Below are positions 1 to 10,031 of a stretch of 64,000 bases of DNA, in pieces. The notes under the pieces are model-generated. The model worked only from the letters and a program-made list of their open reading frames with translations, made no database searches and had not been told where the DNA came from. The stretch is from Fulvia fulva (Eukaryota; Ascomycota; Dothideomycetes; Mycosphaerellales; Mycosphaerellaceae). The position numbers and the translations under genes are program-made. Numbering within the stretch: position 1 is the stretch's first letter; each line of letters starts with the position of its first letter. The DNA lies in the NCBI RefSeq assembly GCF_020509005.1, contig NC_063018.1:4526001-4590000 (forward strand), given 5' to 3'.

Positions 1-430
1 CGGCATCCTCGTCAACTCCTCCTACTCCGGCGGCGACTACACTCTCATCGTCGGCATCGGCCTCAACCTCGATAACGCCGCTCCCACCACTTCCATCAAC
101 CAGCTAGCCGCAAAACAATCCCTCGAGCCCCTAACTCCCGAGCCCCTCCTCGCGTCCATCCTCACGCAGTTCGAAATGCTCTTCGCCAAATTCTGCGTCA
201 ACGGATTCGATCAACGGTTTGAGAGCCAGTACTATGAGAGTTGGCTTCATACCGATCAGCTGGTGACGCTGGAGATGGAGGGAAATGTAAAGGCGAGGAT
301 CAAGGGGATTACGAGTGATTATGGATTACTGGTGGCGGAGGAGGAGGGGGGAGCGGGAAAGAGGTTTATGTTGCAGAGTGATGGTAATAGTTTTGATTTT
401 TTTAGGGGCTTGGTAAGGGTTAAGGGGTAG
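1..430 (+). CDS. BPL1: Biotin--protein ligase, C-terminal part (cut by window edge)
   Basis: The frame is open from base 2 to the TAG at 428-430 and gives about 142 residues, the C-terminal end of a holocarboxylase synthetase/biotin ligase. The enzyme activates biotin with ATP and attaches it to a lysine of carboxylases such as acetyl-CoA and pyruvate carboxylase. The first 30 residues contain the family's conserved strand VGIGLNLDN, followed by N-Q-L and a helical stretch (LLASILTQFEMLF). The last 60 residues form the small C-terminal beta domain (HTDQLVTLEME... GITSDYGLLV), a typical end for eukaryotic biotin ligases. The biotin-binding GRGRxxR motif and the N-terminal domain lie outside the window. 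No intron is seen in this part. The identification is by motif recognition. Confidence 0.88.
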   Translation, partial: GILVNSSYSGGDYTLIVGIGLNLDNAAPTTSINQLAAKQSLEPLTPEPLLASILTQFEMLFAKFCVNGFDQRFESQYYESWLHTDQLVTLEMEGNVKARIKGITSDYGLLVAEEEGGAGKRFMLQSDGNSFDFFRGLVRVKG

Positions 431-685
431 ATGGAGTGGATGGGTTGGGGGTGTGAGGGGATGTGAGGTGCTGAGGGGTGGAGGGTGGTGAATGGCGAGC
501 TGTACGTCCTTGGGTACGGCTACAATGGGTCAACGAACGCCATTCACCTCTTTCACAGATTCCCGTGCTTTGATGTCGACAGAGCACAGACTTCGCACAA
601 ACATTTCTCTGGATGTATTAAGAGGTAACGTACTACATGCCATCACTGAACCGATTTTCTTCTCAAGATCAACATTTCAGTAAAC

Positions 686-1115
686 ATGACGGCTACTAAC
701 AGCAGAGGACGAGGAGCTGGTACTTACAGTCGTGACAAGGAGGTTTACCAGGATCGCTACCGAGGGAACTTTAGCGATCGCGATCACTACCGGTCCTATC
801 GGGTCCTTGACTCGAGAAGTGAAGCCGAAGCAGGGAGCAGACCAAGATCCAGAAGGCACGCACAAAGCCGGGGCACTGGCTCGAGCGCTTCTTCTTCGTC
901 ATGGCGCGGTAAGAGTGAGGACTTGGGGCATGACAGACATGCGCCAAGGGAGAAGGGAATCAATGAGTCAGAGGAAGGAGAGCGAAAGGGAGCGGGAGCG
1001 GAGAGAGAAGAGAGAGAAGAGAGAGAAAAGGAGCAGACTTCTGCGTCGACTTGGGTCAGCCTTCAAGGTCGTTGGGGCATTCTTCATGTTTCTTGGGACG
1101 TGGGATAAAAGGTAG
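686..1115 (+). CDS. Hypothetical RS/RE-rich small protein (frame uncertain)
   Basis: Two overlapping plus-strand frames are open here. The frame starting at the ATG at 686 gives 140 residues rich in R, S, E and D. The frame ending at 1115 gives a C-terminus with repeated R-E-K blocks followed by a hydrophobic amphipathic segment (RRLGSAFKVVGAFFMFLG). The first frame has the more natural N-terminus and the second the more natural C-terminus, so the real product may use a splice or may carry a frameshift near 908-970. I found a GTAAGA donor at 909, but only acceptors too close for a normal fungal intron would join the two frames. I do not recognise a family. The purine-rich tract at 968-1040 alone could keep several frames open by chance. 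Confidence 0.3.
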
Positions 1116-1496
1116 TGGGGCTTGTTGTCACATGCTGAAAGCTCGTAGCGGGAAACGGATGAGCCGGCGTAAAATACTTGCTTTTGCAGCTGGACGTTTC
1201 GGGTATCTACACTTTTGCGCCCTTCTCTCGTGCAACACAACGCTTTCGGCATTTTCTTCCTCGATCCCCGGTCGACTCAGCCTTTGCATTTATTCGAGGG
1301 CAAGTGAGTTGGTACGTGTGCACAGTCTCTGTCACCATTCTTGGGACATACTTCCGAAGTCACGACCATTCTCTTTACAACAACGGTGCAACTTTGCAAC
1401 ACCTGTGCGCTGTCATCACCAACAGAAGAGTACCAACACCAACACCGGCACCGGCACCACCATCACTGTCGCAAATCTCTGCACGGACATCATAGT
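1116..1496. other. Intergenic, with short ACC/GGC-type repeat
   Basis: No supported gene. An imperfect run of ACC, GGCACC and CACC units lies at about 1430-1465 in the 5' region of the next gene. The rest is probably its promoter and leader. Confidence 0.5.
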
Positions 1497-2012
1497 ATGC
1501 TACACAGTCACGCCGTTCCCGGCCTTGCTAACAACACGCAGTCAACCGTGGAGAGTAGTACCACCTCACAGTACGAGCGTGGCTCACAGTCTACCAAGTG
1601 CAATCTTCTCGAGTTAGCAGCCGAGTTGCGTCTCATCATCTACCACGAGCTAGTCGCCGCCATGGTCCTCGACTGGGCTCACATGAGAACCCTCAAGACC
1701 CTGTCGTCTCCAGCTCTTCTCTCGACTTGCAAGACACTCCGCGCCGAGGCCGGCGAAGTGTACTTCGACTGGCTGTATGAAGAGGCCGCTAAGCACAAGA
1801 CTCTCTGCGGTGAGGCCCATGCCAAGAAAGAAGTCAACGAAGAGGACATGGGGCGGCCCACAGGTCCTGATGAAGTGAGTGCGTGGTTGAAAGGCTTGGT
1901 CCTGGAATCAGTGTGTTCTGTACTGGACAAGGATCAGGTCTTGGTTGAGGCACTTATCGGCAAGGCGTTGGATGGGTGGATGGCGGAGGGGCATGAGTAT
2001 ACGAAGAAATGA
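1497..2012 (+). CDS. Protein with F-box-like L-x-AELRxxIY motif, tandem copy 1
   Basis: I place the start at the ATG at 1497, giving 171 residues. An ATG at 1341 is in frame but would add 52 low-complexity His/Thr-rich residues absent from the downstream paralogue. Near residue 37 the protein has LLELAAELRLIIYHEL, the short N-terminal motif shared by a large, expanded set of Dothideomycete proteins often annotated as F-box-like or 2EXR-like. It is followed by LLSTCKTLRAEAGEVYFDWLY, where a conserved 'TCK-LR-EA--YF' helix is recognisable. The C-terminus ends in a charged helix (WMAEGHEYTKK) that matches the end of the next gene's product. The gene is intronless. The two genes are about 320 bp apart in the same orientation and look like a tandem duplication. 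The molecular function is unknown; a role as a protein-interaction adaptor is inference only. Confidence 0.7.
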   Translation: MLHSHAVPGLANNTQSTVESSTTSQYERGSQSTKCNLLELAAELRLIIYHELVAAMVLDWAHMRTLKTLSSPALLSTCKTLRAEAGEVYFDWLYEEAAKHKTLCGEAHAKKEVNEEDMGRPTGPDEVSAWLKGLVLESVCSVLDKDQVLVEALIGKALDGWMAEGHEYTKK

Positions 2013-2332
2013 GACATCTGGTGGCGATGGGATAGTTGCGTGGGTAGTGGACAGGATGGCGGCGGTGACAAACGAGTTCACAGACCGGAAGAGCCTTATC
2101 TCGGATGAGTGTTGCTATGTTCGTTCTCTTGGAGCTTCAGACAAGAGGGAGAAGTGATTTGTTCACTCTGCTAGCACACTACTCACCAGACTCGTTGTGT
2201 TGTACATCAGATCGCATTCACTTCGCACAAACTGGGTCCGTGCTCATGATCAGGCTCGGTTCCATATAATTCAAGTCTCCTTCTCCCAATTCAGACTTTC
2301 GACCACAACATCAGCACAACCAACTCCCGACC
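2013..2332. promoter_or_regulatory. Spacer between tandem paralogues; probable promoter of copy 2
   Basis: 320 bp without a supported gene. The last 60 bp are C/A-rich with a pyrimidine-rich stretch (CTCCTTCTCCC near 2277), as is usual upstream of fungal start codons. The start at 2333 sits in a strong context (GACCATGG). Confidence 0.4.
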
Positions 2333-2821
2333 ATGGAACCACCAAACATGGCCGACACCACCACAGTGGCGCCACAAACAACATCCAGTGCTAAATACCA
2401 CCTCCTCGACCTCCCAGCCGAACTCCGCCTTAACATCTACAACCACGCCTTCGCAACAATGCCCATCGACTTCCTCCAAATCCAAAGACACAGCAGGCTC
2501 CCTACCCACGCTCTCCTCGCCACCTCCAAGACCCTCCGCTTCGATGCCGGCAAGGCCTACTTCGATCGCATGTACGGGGCTGTCGCGAAGCTAAGGAAGC
2601 AGGTCGACGAGGCAGATGTCGAGTACGAGCGTCCGATGGTTGAGAAACGTGAAACTACGAATGAGTTCGGTAAGTACCATCTGCTGCAACTTGTCACAGA
2701 GACGTTCGGAAGGATCCAACATCTGGATAAGAGATGTGTTAGAGTCAAGAGGCTTGTTGATGACGAGTTGAAGAAATGGAGGGAAGAGGGGCTTGAGTAT
2801 GGGAAGAAAATCAGGGGCTGA
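2333..2821 (+). CDS. Protein with F-box-like LPAELRxxIY motif, tandem copy 2
   Basis: A 162-residue intronless ORF starting at an ATG in good context and ending in TGA. Around residue 24 it has LLDLPAELRLNIYNHAF, the canonical LPAELR-IY motif, followed by LLATSKTLRFDAGKAYFDRMY. Both align with copy 1 (LLELAAELRLIIYHEL and LLSTCKTLRAEAGEVYFDWLY). The middle is acidic and variable, and the C-terminus (KKWREEGLEYGKKIRG) matches the end of copy 1. The shared length, motif spacing and C-terminal block support an ancestral tandem duplication. The family is abundant in Dothideomycetes, and its function is not known to me. This copy keeps the consensus Leu-Pro, whereas copy 1 has Leu-Ala. Confidence 0.75.
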   Translation: MEPPNMADTTTVAPQTTSSAKYHLLDLPAELRLNIYNHAFATMPIDFLQIQRHSRLPTHALLATSKTLRFDAGKAYFDRMYGAVAKLRKQVDEADVEYERPMVEKRETTNEFGKYHLLQLVTETFGRIQHLDKRCVRVKRLVDDELKKWREEGLEYGKKIRG

Positions 2822-2993
2822 GTTGAAGTCGAGGTGGGTTGAGGTCATCACCTGCTCATGTCGACTCGCTTTCTTGGGTCACCTACATGACTTAGATACG
2901 GCAGTTGCAACTGGGCCGAACAAGCCTTCCAAGCGACACTCGCAACGCCCAGACTGCCCGAGCTTTTGCCATGCCCAATTCGTCCTACACAGT

Positions 2994-4634
2994 TCAGTGG
3001 CCGAGAGGCACCTGTCCATGACCATTTGCACCATTAGCATCACCACTCGTTGCCACCACATTCGACATCACTCCAGTCATAGCTGGAATCGACGGTGAGA
3101 AGAAGTACTCTCCTCCTCGAGGTACTACGAAGCGGTTGATTCCTGGCAGCTGAAGTTCACGATTGGCATCTTGTGGGAAGAGGCCCTTCATGCCGACGGT
3201 AGGAGAAGTATTGGTCTGGCCCATCACTGCATCGACTCCAGCGCCAGGGAAGCGGAATGTAGTGCTGTTGGCCCAGAACTTCTGGATGAAGTCGAAGCCC
3301 TGGTCAAGATCGCTTTGGTAGCAAGCAAAGAGCAAGCCACGCTCAGCTGAGGGGTCCTGTTCTTGCTCGGGACCATATGGAATGCCTCGGCGAAGGATAC
3401 GGTGAGGGTTGACGTTCTTGCGTGGATCGTCGTTGGGACCGAATTGATCTCCCCGAGGGTTCGTCTTGCGGATGTGGGCACCGATGGGACAGACAAGGCG
3501 CATGCCAGACGTGATGGTGAAATCGTTGTTCTTGTCTAGACCCGGTGGGTCGTACTCGAAAAGATTGTTGCGCATCTTGTCTTTGCCAATGTTGACATCA
3601 TCGAAGTCTGCTTGGAGGTTGATTGGGCAGCCCGACTTCCAGCGACCGATGAGACGAGCACCGAGTTGATCTTTGAAAGTACCGAGGGTGTTGGAAGACT
3701 GTTGCAAGAAGTCGTCCCAATCGGCGACGTTCTGCTTGAGCTGTCGAAAGACTAAGAAGCTGCCGTCGAGCATCCACGGCGGACGGCTTTGGGCTTGAGC
3801 ATCGCCTGGACGGCCGCACAGTATGACGCCCTGGTCAATGATATCCTGCCCGGGTGGAACGAATGATTCTTCTTTGGTCAGGCCCGGCAAGCCTCCAACG
3901 ATAGGCTGTGAGATGCCGTCTTGGTAGCCGAAGCTGGAATCGTCAGCATGGACAGCGTGACATGCGGTTCAACCTGTGGGACTTACTGTTCTTTGCCTCT
4001 CTGGTCGCCAGGACGGACATTGCCGTCAATCTTGAAAGCGATCTTGACAGCTGCTCCGAAGAGTTGCGTGATGCGGTTGAGCTTGTCTTGTACAAGCTGA
4101 GTTGTCTGCCCGGCCACGAGGAGTACACCATCCAACTGGTTGTTCAGCCACTGATCAGTCCAAGCAGGGTCTTGGGTATCCGGCTTGATAGGATCTTGCA
4201 AGCCACTGACGGCGGTTTGCTTCATGCCGCTGCCAAAGCTGCCGCCACTTAGGCTCTGTACATCGAGACCACTCACGACGCGGGAAATCTGTGTGCAAAA
4301 GTTAGCATCTGCAAGAGCAGTGCCGTAAGATTGGATAACAGGTCACCTTCTGCAGACCACTGAAAGTGAAGGAAATGTTTGCCCCGACCGTTGGAACTCT
4401 TGACATTACTGCGCCCAACTGAGGATCGGAACGACAATCTCTGATATCTCGCTTAGTAGACAGAGCGTTTTGAGTTGATGTGATCTCTTCCTGTGCAACA
4501 TTGCGTAGGGCTCGTGCAAAGGCTGCTTCTTGTCCGCTAGGAATGTTGAAAAAGGCAAAGGTCTCCACCTCTTTGTTGAGTCCATCGAGAAGGATGTCTC
4601 CTTGGACGTTGCTGAGATCTGTGATGGAGCCCAT
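2994..4634 (-). CDS. Dye-decolorizing (DyP-type) peroxidase, three exons
   Basis: Exons are 4634-4347, 4288-3987 and 3933-2994. The introns are 58 and 53 bp with GT-AG ends, and reading phase is kept across both, giving about 509 residues, normal for fungal DyP. The start ATG at 4634 gives MGSITDLSNVQGDIL; the NVQGDIL segment is typical of DyP N-termini. The second splice rebuilds E-H-F-G-Y-Q-D-G, containing the family motif GxxDG with the acid-base Asp at about residue 202. The proximal heme-ligand His lies in IGAHIRKTNPR (about residue 350), and the distal Arg is in RILRRGIPYG (about 375). DyPs are heme peroxidases that oxidise dyes, phenolics and lignin-like compounds with H2O2. No secretion signal is visible, so it may be intracellular or exported by another route. 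It is convergent with the gene at 2333-2821. Confidence 0.92.
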
Positions 4635-5743
4635 GATGCTGTGAGTCACTACAATGGCCAAATGCGATGAAGATGGCAGACAAAGTTCGTCCGTCAGAAC
4701 AGCATACCTTTATAGACTTACACCAGTCCACCCTGTATTGCCTTCGCAGGCACGTTCGAGGCCCCAGACCTCACCTCAGAAGAATGCATGGTCTACTCGT
4801 ATAGATGCTACACGTAAGCATGCCACTTCCCGCAGCTGAACTCGCCAGCAATGCGAGCTTTTGACTCGGCGTAAGCCATTGCTCGCTGCAGCTGAGCTGT
4901 ACCTGAGAAACTGCTCTTGCGGGTATTGGAGCTCGTGCTACCATGTAGCATGTCGAAACAGCACGTTGCAGGGCCTAGTGCTTGTTCTGTGGTACTGTCT
5001 ATGCATGTCAGCCAGCCACAGGGGCATTGGACACAAGCGGGACTGGGAACCAGTCGAGGGAGTCTGCAATTGAGTGACCAATTGATACCATGCAAACGTT
5101 GCTGTGGCATGGCCATAAGCTTCAACATGGGTGGTCACAGCTGAGGTCGTGGGACGAGGTGAACGCAAAGGCGTAAGCCACCGTCACGAAGCAATTGGCC
5201 CAGACCTGCTTAGACCAAACAGCAGTTCAAGGACTCTTGTCCAGCATAGAGTGCTCGATCAGGTCTGCACGACTTTCCTTGGCGGCGTAGGAATGCTTTG
5301 AGCAATCAGCCCTGGAGCTGCGCTTCGGAGATCGTTCTCCATTGTGTCACGAGTTTCGCGCAATGTTGTCAGAAGCTGAACAGCTGCAGCGATCATGTCT
5401 GCTCGGCCAAGGCTGCAGAGCCAGTTAGCCAGTCCATTCCCACCACTCCAATGTCATCAGTGGGGTATGGATTGAGCACGAGGCATTTGGAGATTGTGTC
5501 AGACATGTTGTGGTGAATGAAGAAAGCAGAGGTCCACGTCGAAGAGAAATCGCGAGATCCGAGACCGAAGGACGCTAACCATATTCGGACGGATGCGCTT
5601 TTGCCATCAGCAACCAACAAATCATCTGAAGAACGTCATCCTCAGACATACCACTTGCTTTGATCGCATCTGTCCTCCAAATCATAGCCACTGTAGAGCT
5701 CACGTCGAGGGTGAGCCTGGTCACTGACCACATCACAGCCGTT
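4635..5743. other. Intergenic region, no supported gene
   Basis: About 1.1 kb between the divergent DyP and zinc-finger genes. Short ORFs on both strands have no recognisable domain and no consistent frame. It presumably holds both promoters. I see no repeat or RNA gene. Confidence 0.5.
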
Positions 5744-6352
5744 ATGCCTCCTGTAAGTCATCCCGCTCTTCGAACCTCACCAAGTTCTGACACCATCACA
5801 CAGCGAAGTCAACCCCTGCCACAAGCAACAACTGAGTCCGCTCGCGAAGCGCGTAAGGCTTTCTTTTGTGATCTGTGTCAAAAAGGCTACTCCCGCATGC
5901 CCGAATTCGAAGCCCACGAATCCTCATACGACCATCTCCATCGACGCCGCCTAAAAGAAACCCGCCAAATGACCAAAGACCCCGGAGCCGCTGCGAGAGC
6001 CCGTGAAGCCGACTCGCAAAACTCCGGCCTCAAGTCGATTGCGCTTCCCGCCGGCGGAGGAGCGGGCGCGGGACTGAAGAAGAAACCTGTCTTCAAGAGT
6101 ACGCTGCAGCCGCAGAATGCGAGTGTTGTGCCGGCACAACCAATCGATGTGATGGCGGAGGGTAGAGGGGAAGGCTGGGATCTGAATGGAGCTGTGAGGA
6201 ATGGGTGGAAGGAGGATGAGTATGATCCTGGCAATCCGTTGCCGGATGTCAATTGGGACTTCAAGCTTACTGATATCATGACGGAGGACGAGTTGGCGGA
6301 GATGGACGAGGAGATTGCGATGCAGGATGATCCGAGGCTGAGAGCGAGGTGA
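5744..6352 (+). CDS. Small C2H2 zinc-finger protein with a 5' in-frame intron
   Basis: The start ATG at 5744 is followed after MPP by GTAAGT (5753), and a CACACAG acceptor ends at 5803. Removing this 51-bp intron leaves the frame unchanged, so an unspliced reading is also open. Spliced length is about 185 residues. The zinc finger is F-F-C-D-L-C-Q-K-G-Y with C-x2-C-x12-H-x5-H spacing, followed by the basic stretch HRRRLKETRQMTKDP. That arrangement (finger with EFExHxxSYDHxHxxRLKE) is typical of the GPATCH8/ZNF804-like single-finger family linked to RNA processing. The C-terminal half is acidic (MTEDELAEMDEEIAMQDD) with a W-D-F box. A nuclear role in RNA or chromatin biology is inference. It lies 317 bp upstream of the MCP1-like gene in the same orientation. 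Confidence 0.78.
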   Translation: MPPVSHPALRTSPSSDTITQRSQPLPQATTESAREARKAFFCDLCQKGYSRMPEFEAHESSYDHLHRRRLKETRQMTKDPGAAARAREADSQNSGLKSIALPAGGGAGAGLKKKPVFKSTLQPQNASVVPAQPIDVMAEGRGEGWDLNGAVRNGWKEDEYDPGNPLPDVNWDFKLTDIMTEDELAEMDEEIAMQDDPRLRAR

Positions 6353-6669
6353 GGTTGTGGTTGGGGTTTGTGGTGTCATGTTGGATTAGCGAGGCGTTTG
6401 ATGGAGTTTCTGTCGGCCAAGCGAGCTATACTTGGACTCCTAGATGTCCCTCGCATGCGGATCGGTTGTATGCTCGCTCCTCCGTGTCCTGCTGTTCTTC
6501 CAAAGATCTGCCTCCATCTGCGATCTGCTGCGAGATAAGCTCTCGGATCTTTCCGCAAGCTGAGTAAAGCCCGGAATTCTGTTGGCCGACATGTGAAACT
6601 CGCTGTCCGAATCCAGTACATCTTCACGAAGCCCACACCTTCAACTCCCACTGTCTCAGCACCGTCGAG
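6353..6669. promoter_or_regulatory. Spacer with probable promoter of the MCP1-like gene
   Basis: 317 bp without a supported gene, between the TGA of the zinc-finger gene and the ATG at 6670. No clear element stands out. Confidence 0.35.
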
Positions 6670-7599
6670 ATGGCAGACGACCTCTCCGATCTCGAAAAGC
6701 TAGAATCAGGTCTCCACGCCCTCGAGCCGATCCCCACCCACGAAGCCGTCTTCGAACAACAACCTTCCTCCCATGACGATAAACCCTCCCACCCCAAACG
6801 AACGTCAACAACAGGTCTCGGTCTCTCCCAGCACTCCGCGATATGGTACCTCACGCGCGTCCAGAAGTACTCGACCTACGTCTTTTCCGCTTTCGCCGTA
6901 ATGCACATCACCAATACCTCCCTCATCCCTCTCGCCCTGCAATCCGTCCCCGCCAGCGAACCTTACCTCCTCCTCACGCGGCCATACTACCAAGGACCGC
7001 CCGCTGAGCCGTTGGTTGTGATGCTTCCGCTGTACTCGCATATCATCTCGGGCATTGCGTTGAGGGTGCTGCGAAGGAATATTGCAGCGAAGCGGTATGG
7101 CGAAGCACACAGCAAGGAGAACAAAGCTAGCTTCTTCACGCGTTTCTGGCCGAGTGTTAGTGGGATAAGTAAACTGGGATACCTCTTCACACCGCTGGCG
7201 ATTGGACACATGTTCATCAACCGCGCCATCCCGAATCACTTCTACGACAATGCCGATAACGTCAACCTGTCATACGTCAGCCATGCCTCCGCGCGGCATC
7301 CCATCATCTCATATGCGGGCTTCAGCGCCTTGCTTGGTGTAGGATGCTTTCACATTGTATGGGGATGGGCGAAGTGGCTTGGCTGGACGCCGGATCAGAG
7401 TACGGATATGAGTGGACACAGAGCGGTCGGGAAGAAGAGGAGGTGGTATGCGATTAATGTCATTGCGGCTGCAGTGATGGGGCTGTGGATGGCTGGTGCG
7501 TTTGGGGTCGTGGCAAGAGGTGGGGAGGCGATGGGATGGGTCGCGAGGCAGTATGATGAGATGTATAGGATGGTGCCGATTGTGGGAAGGTGGATGTGA
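6670..7599 (+). CDS. MCP1: MCP1-like mitochondrial outer-membrane protein (DUF1691)
   Basis: A 309-residue intronless ORF. The first 50 residues are polar. They are followed by the DUF1691 signature: W-Y-L-T-R-V-Q-K-Y-S-T-Y-V-F-S at about 57-71, then a hydrophobic helix with H-I-T-N-T-S-L-I-P. Further membrane segments occur near residues 115-135, 165-185 (LGYLFTPLAIGHMFINR), 210-235 (GFSALLGVGCFHIVWGWAKW) and 255-280. In yeast, Mcp1 is a mitochondrial outer-membrane protein that suppresses loss of ERMES-linked Mdm10 and works with Vps13 at mitochondria-vacuole contacts in lipid transfer. The pattern of paired histidines within the helices fits the family. The protein is complete and shows no sign of decay. 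The assignment rests on motif and topology recognition. Confidence 0.85.
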   Translation: MADDLSDLEKLESGLHALEPIPTHEAVFEQQPSSHDDKPSHPKRTSTTGLGLSQHSAIWYLTRVQKYSTYVFSAFAVMHITNTSLIPLALQSVPASEPYLLLTRPYYQGPPAEPLVVMLPLYSHIISGIALRVLRRNIAAKRYGEAHSKENKASFFTRFWPSVSGISKLGYLFTPLAIGHMFINRAIPNHFYDNADNVNLSYVSHASARHPIISYAGFSALLGVGCFHIVWGWAKWLGWTPDQSTDMSGHRAVGKKRRWYAINVIAAAVMGLWMAGAFGVVARGGEAMGWVARQYDEMYRMVPIVGRWM

Positions 7600-7910
7600 T
7601 TGTACAGAGAGCAAGAGCATTGGGTGCAATAGCATGGAGTCGTGGGTACAGGATGGCGTCGATGGTGGTGATACATGATACAGAGATACCCTACTGATGC
7701 GTTGATGGAATGTACAGTACGTCGAGCATGCTACATGTCGCTGGTCAAACATGCCGCATGGATACCGCACTCGGTGTGCCGCGCTGAACGCACGGGAGAT
7801 TACTGTCTGCTGCGTCAGCAGCTGCTTTGAACCTGCACTCACGACAGTCGTACAGCATGAGGCTTTTGGTGCGTCACATCGTGCCCGAGTACTTGCCAAG
7901 CAGAAAGTGT
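7600..7910. other. Intergenic region between convergent genes
   Basis: 311 bp of 3' sequence shared by the MCP1-like gene (plus) and the GMC pseudogene (minus). No supported gene. Confidence 0.4.
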
Positions 7911-10031
7911 TCAGCACGGTGTGAGTCGCCCAAGCAGTGTTGATGGCATCGTCGTCTGCTCCAAGGTCAAACGTGATGGGGAAGGACAGACTGATTGTAC
8001 TACAGTGACGCTCGTCCTCCAATTAAGCTTGTTTCTTTCATTCAAAATGTCAGAGGCTCTCTCTGCGATTGCATAGACTGCAGATCCCAGCCGGCTCGCA
8101 GGCGCCATCGGGATGATACTCGCGTCTACAATCGACACCTGCTCAAGACCATGAATCCGTAAGTAGGGATCAACCACGCCTCCAAGCTCAAGTGGCATCA
8201 TGGGGCAGGTCCCCGACGGTCTCGCAATCGAGGCGAACGCCCCACCAGTCTTGATCAGCTGCTGCATGATACCTTCGGCGGTGTGGAACTCAGGGCCAGG
8301 ACTGGAATTTGTCAGCATATCGAGACTGTGTGTTCCTGGTGCATACATGGTTTCAAGCGGCTGCAGCGGGGCCATTGCATTTGTCTGATAAATCTTGCGG
8401 GTAAAGTTCACCATGACACCTAGCATGAGGCTGTCAATGGGATTGGAGAAGGAGTTGAGATCTACTTTGGGCAGGCCCATAGGATCTGCCGGATCAAGCA
8501 GCACGGCCCCACGAGACAGCGGTTTCTGAAGGATTGCGGCGATAAGTTCCCCACCGTCAAACGGCAGCTCGAACATGGAGCTATCAGATCTGTTCAGACG
8601 GGCCTGCAGGATTGTGTACTGCATTTCGTAGCCCCGCCTGGCTTCCGGCCCATATGAAGCAGGCAGATATTCCCCACCATCTTGCGTACGGATGCGAGAT
8701 ACAATGTCGTCTTTGCTGTCTGGTGCAGTGGCTGCAAGACTCAGATATGCCACACTCTGAGGCCGAGCCTTAGCGAGAGGTCCAGTCCGAGTCTGGAGAT
8801 ACTGTGCAGCAACCTGATGCTCATAGGCATTGTCTGGTAAAGTGGCTCCACCATGAGCCACTTGTAAAAGCATATCTAGCGACGATTCGACATCCGCGGC
8901 AAGATTGAAGCGCAAGAGCGCGCCTGGCGCTTCCTGTAGGTTAGTGCCCACTCCTGGAAGTCCGTGCAGGACCTGCACGCCTGCATCCTCGAGGTCCTTT
9001 GGACCAATCCCAGACTTTTGGAGAATGTTTGGGGTGTTGAGAGTCCCTGCCGCGAGGATGGTCTCCTTCTTGGCGTGGATGTAGATAGATTCGTCGTCAC
9101 TATCCTTCACCCTCCGTACCTCAACACCCGTGACTGACTTGCCCTGCAGTGAGAGCTTTGTGACTTGACACCCAGTGAGTAGATCAAGGTTCACTCGACC
9201 GACGATGGGATCATAGTATGCTGGACGTGCAGTGACGGGTGTTTGCGAGCTCGGGTCTTGGGTCGAGGGCATCTGCAAGAAACGTAGGCACACTGTTAGC
9301 CCGTATACTTTAGCTTGACGTTCCTGGGCTGCAGATCCATTGAGAGAAAGCGACTCGGTGGGATATGTAGGCATGGGATATACGAGTCCAAGTGACACCG
9401 ACGCCTGAGAAGGCTTCATCGATCAGGAAACCTAGCTCTGCGGTCGCGTTCAACAGATGAGGCAATTGCGGGTACTGGTTGGTGGAAATGTCAATGTCAC
9501 TGGTCCAGAAGCGCCCCACGCGATCGGATCCACTTTGTGGCCATATTTGGAGATGGCATCAGGATCTGGAGCAACGTACCACGTTGATCTCTCGAAGTAC
9601 GGCTGCAAACTCCCCAGGCTCCAGCCTGGATTGCCAAGTGCTTCCCAAGCAGCGAAATCAGCTGCGCTACCCTTGACATGAACAAGGGCATTGATGGTCG
9701 TGCTACCGCCGACGGTGCCTCCAATCGGAATGCAGTATTGCTCATTGTTGCGGCATAGTCGAAATATTCAACGTGAGGCCCTTATCAAGAATGTGGGAGA
9801 AAAATGGGATTGCATCCTTTCGCGGTCAGCTAGCTGGCCATATTCCACCATCAACACCGAGATGATCGGATCATCTGTCAGTCGATTCGCTGCAGTAAAA
9901 CCTCCTGCACCAGCACCAGCGATCACAAAGTCATACTCTTGCTTGACTTGTCTAGGATCCTCAAGGTGAGCCGCGAAGACGACGGCAGCGTTGACTGAGA
10001 ATGCAACAATGGCGTTGCGTGTCGGAGACAT
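7911..10031 (-). pseudogene. GMC-family FAD oxidoreductase, frameshifted
   Basis: The N-terminus (10031-9825) has a hydrophobic leader and then YDFVIAGAGAGGFTAANRL, the FAD-binding GxGxxG fold. The next conserved blocks (RKDAIPFFSHILDKG; IPIGGTVGGSTTINAL; DISTNQYPQLPHLL; YPMPTYPTES) lie in different frames, so frame changes are needed near 9820, 9748, 9503 and 9388. From 9419 on, one long frame covers the substrate domain and C-terminus (LLTGCQVTKL, GVVDPYLRIHG, IVDASIIPMAPASRLGSAVYAIAERA). A 47-bp intron (GTCAAG donor, GCTAAC branch site, TTGCAG end at about 9270) is possible. In the active-site block, where the family has H-P-x-G-T-C, the sequence reads A-R-P-S-G-T-C, so the catalytic His appears to be Arg. 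Intact relatives oxidise alcohols (aryl-alcohol, glucose, methanol, choline type). Assembly indels could explain the frame changes but not the His change. Confidence 0.82.

Noticed and set aside
1341..1496. N-terminal extension of the first LPAELR-like gene
   Set aside because: The added 52 residues are low-complexity His/Thr and absent from the tandem paralogue, so the start at 1497 is preferred.
4808..5128. 106-codon minus-strand ORF upstream of DyP
   Set aside because: No domain, Cys and Ser scattered, competing ORFs on the other strand in the same place.
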